Source: Anaeramoeba flamelloides
Taxonomy: Eukaryota > Metamonada > Anaeramoebidae
Direction of reading: 5' to 3'
Assembly (NCBI GenBank): GCA_027625915.1
Contig: JANTQA010000023.1
Span: 23,126,001 to 23,190,000, forward strand
Length of the DNA: 64,000 nucleotides
In this document: in pieces, positions 24,701 to 34,684 of the stretch
Layout of the letters: every line of letters begins with the position of its first letter
Numbering within the stretch: position 1 is the first letter of the stretch
Position numbers and translations under genes: made by a program
Notes under the pieces: model-generated
Database searches by the model: none
The model's input: only the letters and a program-made list of their open reading frames with translations
What the model was told of the DNA's origin: nothing

Positions 24701-25336
24701 ATTTTCTTCATCTTGCTCACGATTTTTATTCCCTAAACGTAGCCTTGATGTTCTTTTTTTCTTTTTTCTTTTTGGGGTTGTTGAACTTTTTTTATTATCC
24801 TTATTAATAGATCGAATGTTACGGGTTCCTTTGACAGTTTTTGTCTTTGGTTGTGGTGAAGTCTTGGAATCAGGTTTTGGAGGCTCATTGTTTGTGATAA
24901 AAGAAAAGGAACTTTGTGTTTGTGTTTGGTTAGAATTTGACTCGTCATTCTTCTCCTTATTGGAAGAAGGATAATTTGAGGTGTCTTTGTTTTGTGTTTT
25001 TTGGGTTGTTTCATTTGGATTGTTTGTTGATGTTGGGTGATTTTTTTCACTTGTTTTTTTTTTTGTTTTTGTTTTTGTTTTTGTTTCTGTGCTTTGGTTC
25101 ATCGTAGAAATATCCAAACCAGAAAAAAGATCTTGCATCCCTCCTGTATTTTCTTGTGTTTGCTTGATCTTTGGGGGCTGTGTTGTTTTTGGTTTTGTTT
25201 TATTTTTTGGAGTTCTTTTTGGTTGCTCTTTAGGTTTGGCTCGTTCAACAGGTTGTGTTATCTTTTTTTGTTGAACTTTGGATTGGTTTTCGACTTTTGA
25301 ATTTGTGCTACTTTTTTTCCGAAACCAACGAGACAT
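21755..25336 (-). CDS. Large coiled-coil protein with three UVR-like repeats
   Basis: A 1193-residue, single-exon protein starting MSRWFRKKSS; an in-frame ATG 40 codons upstream would add only a Phe-rich leader, so it is rejected. Residues 1-430 are Lys/Thr/Glu/Asn-rich and low-complexity. From about 430 to 870 the heptad pattern is typical of long coiled coils. Three UVR-type motifs (paired-helix protein-protein modules known from UvrB/UvrC and several eukaryotic proteins) lie at about 464 (EKEDYQLVVELSEKNKEY), 799 (SGRDFHQAHVISKEIENL) and 1017 (SNEDYQLASELNKDYDKY). A very acidic Asp/Glu tail fills 1060-1180. DLFSGLDIS at about 70 and DMFGGLSLNN at the extreme C-terminus match as D-x-F-x-G-L, probably a docking peptide. 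A cytoplasmic scaffold or tether is inferred; I do not recognise a named orthologue. Frames on the opposite strand are shadows of its skewed composition. Confidence 0.88.
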   Translation of the reverse strand: MSRWFRKKSSTNSKVENQSKVQQKKITQPVERAKPKEQPKRTPKNKTKPKTTQPPKIKQTQENTGGMQDLFSGLDISTMNQSTETKTKTKTKKKTSEKNHPTSTNNPNETTQKTQNKDTSNYPSSNKEKNDESNSNQTQTQSSFSFITNNEPPKPDSKTSPQPKTKTVKGTRNIRSINKDNKKSSTTPKRKKKKRTSRLRLGNKNREQDEENEKKTKQKNLNLKSNNNIKVITNNNDEDKEETHKENQKVEIEPKEETENENETKTKEETVTETKTETETKTNQTNEEETNVENNSSQSFFEQMFQAKDNEETITKKKIKKQTQDRGLKEQNEKDHRNEPENKSEGENSSFSEKQNNSNDESESPSPSEEEMKNENGTDEGNEIISQNSDKRELGKELEASTKKELKRVEREGDIKYKTYLSEFEKIQKETNNLFAEKKKILENISNCHNLIKQNEVAQELATEKEDYQLVVELSEKNKEYSETIKNETDELTKKYKILDEFQKRKLKIMNQLIKFLDKKETQFKSIQNRKDRRYEEYNSHSNKTIEDLEKTILEKEQYIEQKQEVFEDDTQKTEDQERDLQSNIDEDTQELNEKITEKKEIIEQLDEEIQDLQLQLQTLQQQKKNEELKLSEFQHELEKIKQKFEKKIREITKERKLLQRRQKEIDSENKKLEKLKLRLEKNLNQIEEKKKGLKNSIILVQEQTTKIQDNLDTIKEKKHHVEGYKMKIEEELELKNSQIKEIRGLQGQLSKLENNIKKLTTEVITLNNKTNSLKNSIKANENRIPELDQVKKLAISGRDFHQAHVISKEIENLKIEMEEKKTELKKNVDILNIKQKQLVKDKFQLGAIESKLKKTINKIDKQNLKHLKLKEIKLKELLEKESSSNNDQNDVSENVENFDSDSIFNANIFYKFDQETLQIELNTCQAEILLLTEKIQTHDNENKEENENDNQNENVDENEKENGNENNNENEKTDEDTNKFKLETSIQSDRSPEIVQNDIEKTNGLIEEIDNKINEAVSNEDYQLASELNKDYDKYKSQLEALNKELKYSQENYSKNNQDEGDNVENADGDDEDGGDENVNEDENDIGDEDDDEEETDKQQLQENVEKEVEDGKEKLENGGEDEKEEGEDKVSEEEDEDAKDESGEEKSKEDKKEVDEDNQSVKEENVKSEEETEVNKNEESFDMFGGLSLNN

Positions 25337-26644
25337 CAGTAAATAAACGAAAAAGACTTTGTTTGAGAAAAAATAGTAAGTAAAAAAATGAGACAGACTA
25401 AGGTTTCCATTTAATTTTAGAAAGTAATTTGAGATAAATAGAGTCAAGTGTCCCAATAAATGAACACAAAATAAGTTTTTTTTTTTTTTTTTTTCATACT
25501 TTTTTTGTGAATAAAGAATAATTTCTCAACAAGTCATTAATAAATCGAATTTTTTTGTTTAAGGTTTGTAAAATACAAATGTTTTAATTAAAAATTGATA
25601 TTTTTCTTATTCTCTGTTTTTTAAGGGATTAGCCAATCTATTAATTTTTTCATCAAATGTAATTGAGAAATTATTATTCTCAAGGATCCATTAAACATGA
25701 GAGATAAATCATTTATCAATTTTAGACAAATGAGTTTTCCTTTTTCAAAGATTACATTCTTTTACAATTTCATTCCAGTATAAAGATCTGATCCTGTTGT
25801 ATTAAGATTTTTATATCAAAAAAGAAAAGGAATTATTTACAAAATATTTTTACGAAATCTCACTTTTAGTCATTTCTGAGAGTCTTATATGGACAATAAC
25901 ATTTGAAATCTTATTTTAGAAATTAAAGAAAAATAAACAAAATAATAAAGACAAACGAAATTGAGTTTAAATTTATTCTCAAGAATGTGTTTGCTTACTA
26001 TTAGAATCAGGATTTATGAATTTAGTAAATATAAAATTACTTCGTTAACAGGTAAAGGATTATTCGAATTTTATTCCCAGTAGCTATTACTTTTATACCT
26101 ACAACACGAATTATGATATCAAAAGAATGTTGAGTTAATAGATCTTGTTAAAATGTAAAATTTAGGATATTTTGAGGAAGGCAAAAAAAATTTACTTTCC
26201 AAATCAAATTTTTCACTCAAAATTTTCGACTTCAAAAATGATATTGTGAAAATGTTACTCCACTTTATATTGAAGCATGTTAGAGTTGGTGGTGAGTATA
26301 GCCACCCATTTGAAAAGAAAGTGGAGTGAAATTTTCCCAATATCAAAAAAAATAGCTTTTTATTTTTGCCTTGCTTTGTTGGGATTTTTCGAAAAGTTTT
26401 AGGATCAATAAATGATTTTAGTCAAAATCTTAAATTGCTAAAAATTGGCAATATTTTGACTTTCCCTCAATTCACTATATTTTTAGGGTCTTAATCTATT
26501 TACTGCTTTGCATTTCAATGCTCATTGCGCATAAAATTCAGATAGTCCTTAAGTGTTTTTTAAGACTAAAAAAGATATAATATTTAAAAATAAACCTGAA
26601 ATGAAAAAAAAATGCTTGACAAGATTTTGAATTGTGTCTCTAAG
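25337..26644. other. Upstream flank of the coiled-coil gene, no gene seen
   Basis: Starts with the leader of the minus-strand gene and a T18-type run near 25475-25493, which may form a nucleosome-free promoter. The rest is A+T-rich with no coding signal. Confidence 0.5.
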
Positions 26645-27330
26645 TACTGTAGTCAAAATAAAGTGTGCAAAAAAATTTTATGCGTGTTTCAAAATAAAAA
26701 GCGTGTTTTTTTGTTATAGAAGACCTAAACACTAACCAATGAAATAAACTGATAGTAAACCATAAATAAATATGGTATTGGTTTCTTAAAGTTCTATTAT
26801 TTAAAAAGAAATTCTAAAAATGAAGGATCAAATTGAAAAATTTATCTCTAAAAATAGAGTAAATTTGTGAGAAAATTTTAATCCGAAAAAAATAAAAAAA
26901 TTCAAAAAAATTGAGATTATTATGGAAAATTTTCAACTATTTGCATGAATAATTTAAATTTTACTGAAAATAACCAGACCTTTACTTTCAAAATTGATTT
27001 GGGCCCAGGTATACTATTTGGTAGTAGATTGGATGTTACATTGGTACAAGAATAAAAAAAAGTATGGATAATATTTTGAAACACGGATTATAGTCGGTGT
27101 GCACGCATTATTTTGATCACTGTATTATGGAAAATTTTCAACTATTTGCATTAATAATTTAAATTTTACTGAAAATAACCAGACCTTTACTTTCTAAAAT
27201 TGATCTGAACTTGGGTATACTATTTAGTAGTAGATTGGATGTTGATTTGGTACATGAAGAAAAAAAAGTACGGATAATATTTTGAAACACCGATCATAGC
27301 CATTGTGCACACATTATTTTGATCACTATA
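26645..27330 (+). repeat. Fb2 repeat with duplicated 3' part
   Basis: Begins tactgtagtcaaaataaag. It is followed by the core blocks ccaatgaaataaactgatag, ggtattggtttcttaaagtt and aaggatcaaattgaaaaatt. The final 206 bp occurs twice in tandem (26918-27123 and 27124-27330), each ending in gcattattttgatcact followed by gta or ata. The ends form an imperfect inverted repeat of about 25 bp. No protein is encoded. Confidence 0.85.
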
Positions 27331-29938
27331 TTATGGTTCCCAATGAAAAATAGTATTTCAAATTTTTTTTCTAGAACGGTCCGTTTCAACCTCTCAAATT
27401 GTTTACTAAAACAAAGAAAAAACCTAATTTCACTAATATTTGTGAATTTTTTTTTTTTAAAGAAAAGGATTGAAAACAATCCAAAACCTGAAGTAGAGAT
27501 ATTAATTTTTCAACAAATTATTTATTATGTTTTTATGACAAATAGAGTTTAATTAAATAATCCATGTTGACTTTAATAAATATTTTTAATCAACTTTTTA
27601 TTGTTGTTTTGGAATTTTTTAGTTTTCAATTGTTGTTTTGAAAAGTGTTGAATAGTGGTTTTTGTTTTCTAATTGTTAATGAGATTCAAAATTTTCAAGA
27701 GTGAGTATATTTTTCAAAAAGAAACATAGTTTGTTCAATAATACTTTACATTCATCAAGATATAATCAAATATTTTTTTTTTTTATAAAAAGATCAATCA
27801 AAAATATTTTGTATTCTAATTGAATGAAAAACATAAAGATCTTCTTGAGTCAATGAGAATTGTTATTTTTAGAGATCTAATAAGCTATCATTATTACTCA
27901 AAATATATTTTCAAATGATTTGAACAATGCTCTTGTAATAATATTTTTAATCCGGAGAAAAATTTTGGCTGATTAACAACTTTTTTTTTCTATTCTGGAA
28001 TATTGTATCATCTAGGATTCTTGGTTCTCACAATATGTATCACAAAAAAGAACGTGGTAAATAAGTAAAAGTTCACCAATTACAAGAGATGATTTTAAGG
28101 GACTAACAAACTAAAAAAAATCTTAACGTAAATTTAATAGCAAATTAAAATAAATTTTACCGCAGCTTGAAATTGAAAAACAATGTAAAAATCTGACTAC
28201 TATAAAATCAAACTTACTTTTAATGCTATTTTCAGAAATGAATTATAGTATTTAACAAGTCTGATCCTATTTTATCATTTTTTAAAAGTTCAAAATTCAA
28301 CCTATTTCGGTCTTTATTGTTTTTGTTTAAAAACAATCTCCTTGTTATAATCTGAGTTTGGTCTGGAAGAATGAAAGAAAATTAGATTGTTTGAAGTGAC
28401 ATAAGATGATATTAATCATCGTTTTTCGAACTCCTCAAGATCATCTTATTACCACTAGAACAATATCATCATATTTTGAGTCTGGAAGGGTATCCAAAAC
28501 GAAGAATTATAAAAGGTGAATGTTGACCAAATGAAACAATATTGGTTGCTATGTATTTTTTCAAAATCGGGATCTAACTCTACACAACAAAAAACAAACA
28601 AATAAATATAACCAAAACAACTGATTTGTTATTTTTTAATTGGTACTTTTAAGAAATGGCTCTTCAAAGGATCTTTTTTTCTACCAATTGAGTTTATAAA
28701 AACATTGAAATTAAATTTTACATTTCCATCGTTGGTGACAAAACTTGATTTAAATTTTATAGAGATAAACTAAACCGTTCATCCATTCAATGAGATATAT
28801 CTTATCATTTTATTTTCTATTTGTCAGCCAATTCTAGAAAACGATCAAACTTAAAAATCTGCAATCATCTATTGGCGTTCTTAACAGTTACTGATTTTGA
28901 ACATTCCTCTCTAAAATTTCTTAACTTGACATAAAAAAAAAAATGTATTTGTTAATAATTTTTTTCCTTAAATGTCCATTTATTTTTTTCCCCTTTCCAA
29001 AAACCCTTTATAAATGGTCTCTTCTCTCCTTTTTTTAAAGAAAAAAACGAACAAAAACAATTTTATTTTTTGGTAAATGAGATTAGTTTTTTTTCGAAAA
29101 GAGAAAAAAACCATGTTTGTATATGGACATTGTTTTTAATAATGAAATGAAATTTATTCAATTTCCAAAGAGTACGGCATAAATTGATGGACTTTTTTTT
29201 TTGAACCTTGTTGGAACTAATTATTTGGTTCAAAGAACCAAATTATTTGTTCAAATGGTTTTAAATTGAGACAAGCTGTCTTTTGGGATTTATGAAATTA
29301 ACAAGGTTGTTAATTTTTTTTAAAAACTCTCTCTAAAATAACTTTTAATAACATTTCTAGAGTAGAATTTATTGGTAAAATACAAATTATTTTACTTTAT
29401 TAGAATTCCCAAAATGAAGATCAGAAAATTTTCAAACTTTACCTAATTACTAAAGAATTTCCCAAAATCATTCAATATTGACTACATTGCAATACTAAAC
29501 TGTTTAGAGAGACAATCTCTTTCTTATCTGTATTTATCTAAAATTATTTTACAAAAATTTATCCAATTAAAATTTTTTAGTTTTAAAAAAAATTATATAT
29601 CCCAATTATTTCGAACATTATGTCGAATTTAAATATTATGTATGTTTCCTAATTAGTTTATATCTTAATTTAGTTAGTTTAGGTGTATTTGTTATATTAA
29701 TTTGTAACAACGTTCATATCGATATAAAATTTTAAATTTTAATTTATTAAAGTATAAAAATTGTAAACAATAACTGAACTTGGTTTCTCAAAATTCATAA
29801 AAAAAAAATTTAAAAAACATTGTTTTTTGTATATCAATTATTTATGATAATTGATCCTCAAAAAGAATATATAAGAAATAAGCTGAATAAAACATATTAT
29901 AGAATTGTTAAGGCCGGTCTGAAATTAGAATTATAGAT
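27331..29938. other. Intergenic, no gene seen
   Basis: A+T-rich spacer; short frames here have the Phe/Lys/Asn-rich look of chance. No repeat family of this window was recognised in it. Confidence 0.55.
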
Positions 29939-30140
29939 TACAGTCATTTCCACCTTTAAAACTCAAACTTTCAAAAAAATTTAAGATACAAAAAAAAAAT
30001 TTCAAATTGAGGTACAAAATTTTAAATTTTTTATTAAACAATTTATTTAACCTAAATCTGAATTTTGTTCATTAATTGGGGATTTTTTTGTGCCTTAAAT
30101 TCCGTTGAAAGTTTGTACCATAAAAGTTGAACTGACTGAA
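29939..30140. repeat. Fb1 MITE copy 3 (old)
   Basis: Left end tacagtcatttccaccttta, right end aaaagttgaactgactga. Arms are degraded and the terminal TA on the right is lost. Confidence 0.7.
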
Positions 30141-30573
30141 AGAAAATTCTTTCAAATTGAAAAAATCAAATCTTTAAAGAAATCTTTTGAAAAATAAAAA
30201 AAGAAGAGAAGGAGAATGTTTGTTTTGATCTTCGAATAGTATATGAATAATAAATGGGAGGATATTTTAACTTCATTATTTATACTTTTCTTTAGAAATG
30301 AGGTCCCCAGAAGTAGTGTAATGTGGTTTGTTGTCCCAATTTTGAATGGGGAAATGATAAAAAAGTGGAAATTTTTCACATTTATTTCTCAAATATCAGT
30401 ATCAAATCAAAGATTTAATTAAATTCTCAAAAAATATAAATATGATTTCTCATCATTCATTTCAAAAGTTGCCATAACCTTAGAATAAGATGTTTTTGTC
30501 AATTGATGATTTGATCTTGTAATAGAGTAAAAATTTGTGACAAAATTAGGTGTTGAAAATTGAATTGAATTTA

Positions 30574-30776
30574 TACAGTCAGTTTCACTTTTAAGACACA
30601 AACTTTCAAAGGAATTTAAGGCACTATAAAAATTTTAATTTTTGGAACAAAATTCAGATTCTAGTAAAAATAAATTGTAAAATAAAATATTTACAAATTT
30701 TGTGCCTTAATTTGAGATTTTTTTTGTTCCTTAAATTCTGTTGAAAGTTTGTACCTTGAAAGTGGAACTGACTGTA
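30574..30776. repeat. Fb1 MITE copy 4
   Basis: TA-flanked foldback, left end tacagtcagtttcactttta, right end aaagtggaactgactgta. Arms are well preserved. Only about 430 bp from copy 3. Confidence 0.85.
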
Positions 30777-30905
30777 AGAAAATGTTAGAATTGATGAGGG
30801 TACGAACAATTCTATGATTTCTTTGATTTCTCTTCGATTTCTCAAAATATAAAATAATGAAGTTTAGGAAAAATCGAAATTTTAATGATAATTTTCGAAC
30901 CTATC

Positions 30906-31229
30906 AGGTGTAAATTGAAAACCATTTGACCTCGTTGGGAATTACACACATTTTATTTTTAATGTGTGAGTTAAAATGAAATGGGGTTTTCAATTATCAC
31001 CTTAAAGGTTAAAAATCTCATAAATTAACAAAAATTTGGAATTATTGTTGATCATTTCATTGTTATTTCCAAACAAATTCTAAATTGAATAAAGAAAAGG
31101 TAAAGAATTTGGTATTGGATTGAATCCATCTAATATCCTAATTTCCTTAAAAACTAAAAGATCATTTTTACTCAATCAATTGATATGAAGGAATAATTAA
31201 ATCTTTTGCTAAATATTAAAAAAAAACTG
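30906..31229 (+). repeat. Fb6 dispersed repeat, copy 1
   Basis: About 330 bp shared with 43262-43590. The first 100 bp is a foldback (aggtgtaaattgaaaacc and ggttttcaattatcacctt). It is followed by collinear blocks tcattgttatttccaaac, ttctaaattgaataaag and tttggtattggattgaatcc. No coding capacity. Confidence 0.8.
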
Positions 31230-31237
31230 ACTAATTT

Positions 31238-31525
31238 TTGCAAAATTTAATTCACTTGAAGATCCTCAAATGTAAAATTCCACAAAACCTTTCTCACTAT
31301 ATGGTAGCCCATTTTTTCTCGAACACAACAAATTGGGTTTTAAGAGAGAAACAAAACAATCCAAACATAGAAATGTTATTAAAAAAGCAAAACAAAAAAC
31401 AATTAAGTTTGTTTGGCATGGTAGATTCTTTCAAAATAAAACCCTTGAAAATAATATCCACCAAAGATCCTCTTGAGAACTTTACTTCAAGAAACAACCA
31501 AAAAAACCAAAACCTATATAACTAA
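31238..31525 (+). pseudogene. Possible transposon-derived frame, doubtful
   Basis: A 95-codon frame with a stretch reading KKQLSLFGMVDSFKIKPLKI. This faintly recalls the W-G-x-F region of Tc1-like transposases, where the product is flanked by positions for a catalytic Asp. I cannot find the other catalytic motifs nearby. A relic of a DNA transposon is possible, but chance is equally likely. Confidence 0.15.
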
Positions 31526-31924
31526 GAAAGAGTCACAATTAATTTGATGGGATTATTCTGATTTGTGGGTTATAAATTGAAAATTCAAGCAATTGAATGA
31601 TCTAAACTCTTTTACATACGATCTTCGAAAACTTAGAGTCATTTATCAAGAATGTTTGAAAGGATCTTCATTTTTTCAAGCTCAAAAATTGTGATTATTT
31701 TTTAATTTTATTTTAATGTTTCTTAATAAGGGTTTACGAGTTGATTGTTTCAAATTATTTTGTTCATTTTTTCATTAAAAAAACTATATTTTGATCCAAA
31801 TTGGATATTATCTGAATGAGTTTCCATTCAGTATTTAAATATAAATTGGATCAAAATATTTAAATATAGCATTGAGAATTTCCAAAAATGTGGTTATGAG
31901 GAATAATTGATATTTGAATTGTTT

Positions 31925-32253
31925 GTTTAATTTATTATAATTATGTGTTGATTTGTTTTGTATTTTAGATTAATTTGACTAAGCGTTTTGAGAGTGTGAG
32001 GATTGGGTAAATTAATGTGTTTTGTTGTTTTTACGATATTTTTGTGTGTTTATTTGTTGAGTATTTGTTTGTATGTGGTGGTTTTTTTGTGTGTTAAAGA
32101 TTAATAATTTTGTTGGTTTTAAATAATTCAAGAATTTTTAGAGAAATTTATTGTTTATTATAATAGTATGTGTGTTTGATGTATTTTTGAATTGTGGTTT
32201 TTATGTATGAATATTTATTATTTATTGAGAATTTTTTGTTGATTGTGAATTAT
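31925..32253. other. C-depleted, G/T-rich tract
   Basis: About 330 bases in which C is nearly absent on the plus strand while G stays common, unlike neighbouring DNA. Repeated GTGTGTTT-like words occur and all frames have stops. It abuts the left end of the 5.2 kb transposon at 32254. Its nature is unknown. Confidence 0.55.
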
Positions 32254-32255
32254 TA

Positions 32256-32400
32256 CAGCTGTTCCAACCCAACTGAAAAAAAATATAAGACATAGAAATT
32301 AATTCTCTATTACATAATTGTGTTTCATGAAATAGAAAATCCAACCCGTCTCATATCATGATAAAGAAATTCCAACTTCTATCACATGGTGATAGAAAAA
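32256..32400. repeat. Left terminal inverted repeat and subterminal repeats
   Basis: The terminal 45 bp pairs with the right end. Just inside, catgataaagaaattccaac and tatcacatggtgatag form short repeats and a palindrome, likely transposase binding sites. Confidence 0.75.
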
Positions 32401-32684
32401 AAAAATTTAATCCAAAAAAAAATGTTAAATTTTGAAATTTTCAAAAAATACATTTACTGATCTTTCTTTTTTTTCAAAATTTTCAAAAAAAAAGAAAATA
32501 TTCAGGAGTTTTTAACTTTATATTTTTTTATGAAAATATTCCTTTAATTCTGGTGACTTTAATGATTAAAATATGACTTTTATAGAAAAAATGAATAAAC
32601 AAAATAACAAATAAAAATAGAAAACGAAGTTAAAACTTCGCTTTAAGTTAAAGATAAAATTTTATTTTATTTTTTTATTTGAAT

Positions 32685-33818
32685 TTATTTTATTTTAAAA
32701 ATATGCTTGATAAAATTGAAAATAGTGTTATTTTCATTAAAATCAAAAATACTTTGTAAAATAGAATTCCTAGGTGAAATCCCCCAAGTATCCCGGTGAT
32801 TTTTTAAAACCTGTTTTAATGTTCCGAAAACCATTTCAATAGGATTTAGGTCTGGGCTATATACAGGCATATATATGATGTGGCTTTGATATTCTGAAAA
32901 ATAGTCAGTTATCCATGTTTCACACCATTTATGGATACTGTGGTTATCCATTACAATAACCGATTTTTCATTATTTTTTTGAATTAAGGGTAGTACCTTT
33001 CTTAACATAAATTCAGCATGGTCAACCCCCTTTGCAGTATGATCAATTAGACTAATTTCTTCTATCCCAGATGAATTAATCAAACAAAACATATTCCATT
33101 TGGGGTTGATTCGATTTTTGTCTGATTTTGTGGGCCTTTTACCAACAAGACTCCAACCATCATCTCGTCGATTTCTCTTGAAACCAGTTTCATCCATAAA
33201 ATGGATATTCTGAATCCCAAAGTTATTAATAGCTTGAGAAATCAACTGAACAAATAAAATTCTTTCTTCAAAATTATTGTTCCTAAATCTATTGGGATTA
33301 TGATATAAAATTTTTTTTTTTGACCATTTTTTATATTTGGTCAAATAATTATAAATGGTTGAAGTACTTATTGAAATTTGATTTTCTTTTAATAAACGTT
33401 CTTTAATTTCAATCAAGTATTGACTACAATCTTATTCCAATTTCGCAATAATTAGATTACTCAACCTTTGAATTTCTTGACTTTTTTCAAAAGTTAAATA
33501 TTGTCAAAAATTTGAAGATTTATATTTAATTAAAATTAAAAAACCTTTATAAAAAATATTACCAATTTTTTTTTGGTTATTCCAGCTTTCTACACCCATT
33601 TTCTTATAAAAATGGTTTAATACAAAAATCCTATCTTTTTTCATTTTTGTAACATAGACATTTGATACTTTGTTGAACTTGGCAATTTCATTTTGATTTT
33701 TAAAATTTGATTTTTCAATCATAAATTCTAAAGTATCAACAAGAACCCTAGATACAATTTCAAACGAATATCTCCTACCCTCTTCATAAACACCAAAAAA
33801 TTTGTTCATTTTTTTCAT
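32685..33818 (-). pseudogene. IS630/Tc1-type DDE transposase, interrupted
   Basis: Would bind the element ends and cut and rejoin DNA. The N-terminal part (33818-33507) has a helix-turn-helix-like stretch (QNEIAKFNKVSNVYVTKMKK). The catalytic part (33416-32685) has the second DNA-binding helix (ISISTSTIYNYLTKYKKW), then MDETGF with the first Asp, VMDNHSIH with the second Asp and SPDLNPIEMVFGTLK with the Glu, 36 residues after the second Asp (DD36E-like spacing). Both parts are in the same frame but separated by about 90 nt with a TGA at 33506-33504 and a TAA at 33434-33432. The intervening codons still read sensibly, so decay by point mutation is likely rather than an intron. The catalytic triad itself is intact. 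It runs divergently from the second gene of the element. Confidence 0.85.
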
Positions 33819-34271
33819 CTTAGGTAAAAAAGTTAATTTCTAAAAGTTTAAAATATGAAGAAATAGAACTATATTAAATACAATTAGGGGTTTTTAATTT
33901 AAAGAGGAAAAAGTAAAAAAATACCTTTTGAAAATTTTACTCTTTTTTTTAAAAAATAAATGATTTTTTTAATTTGTTTTAACGCTGAAAAATTCTTTTT
34001 TGAATACAAACACTCTGGATCAAAAAGTTAAAACGACAAAAGAAACACTTTTTTCTAGACTTATTAATTTTTATTATTTTTTTTTTTTCATATTCTAATC
34101 ATTGGAATTTTAACTAACCTATCAAAAATATTCAAAGACTATGTTTAATAAAAACTCGTTAATTTTTTGTTGTTTTATTATGAATGAAAGAAGAAAAAAA
34201 ACATTTTTTTGTGAGCTCTTTCTATATTTTCAAACTTTTATTAAAATTTAAAGGTTTTTTCAATTTTTGAT

Positions 34272-34473
34272 TACCGTCAGTTTCACTTTTAAGGTACAAA
34301 CTTACAACGAAATTTAAGGCACAAAAAAATCTCAAATTAAGGCACAAAATTTGGAATTTTTTTATTTTACAATTTATTTTTACTAGAATTTGAATTTTGT
34401 GCCTTAATTTGAGATTTTCATTGTGCCTCAAATTTCGTTGAAAGTTTGTGCCTTAAAAGTGAAACTGACTGTA
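34272..34473. repeat. Fb1 MITE copy 5, inside the DDE transposon
   Basis: Left end taccgtcagtttcactttta, right end aaaagtgaaactgactgta. It lies in the divergent promoter region between the transposase and the second gene of the 5.2 kb element, so it arrived after that element. Confidence 0.92.
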
Positions 34474-34684
34474 AATGTGATTTGCTTTATTTTATCCCCA
34501 AAAAAGTTAGACAAAAAAATTTAAAATATTTTTTAAAAAAAGTAATTTAAAAACTAATACTTTTTGATTCTTTTTTGATTCTTGACCGGGATTGATCCTT
34601 TCAGTCAAGTTTAATTATCTTGAATTTACTTTTGAAATAAAATTTTATATTATTTTCATTTATTTTTTCATTCTATTTTTATCA

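Noticed and set aside
21858-25300. Many Ser/Phe/His-rich plus-strand reading frames
   Set aside because: They are antisense shadows of the Glu/Lys/Thr-rich coiled-coil gene; no independent start context or domain.
33417-33503. Intron or stop-codon reassignment to explain the transposase gap
   Set aside because: The segment reads as coding in the same frame except for one TGA and one TAA, and host genes use the standard code, so simple decay is preferred.
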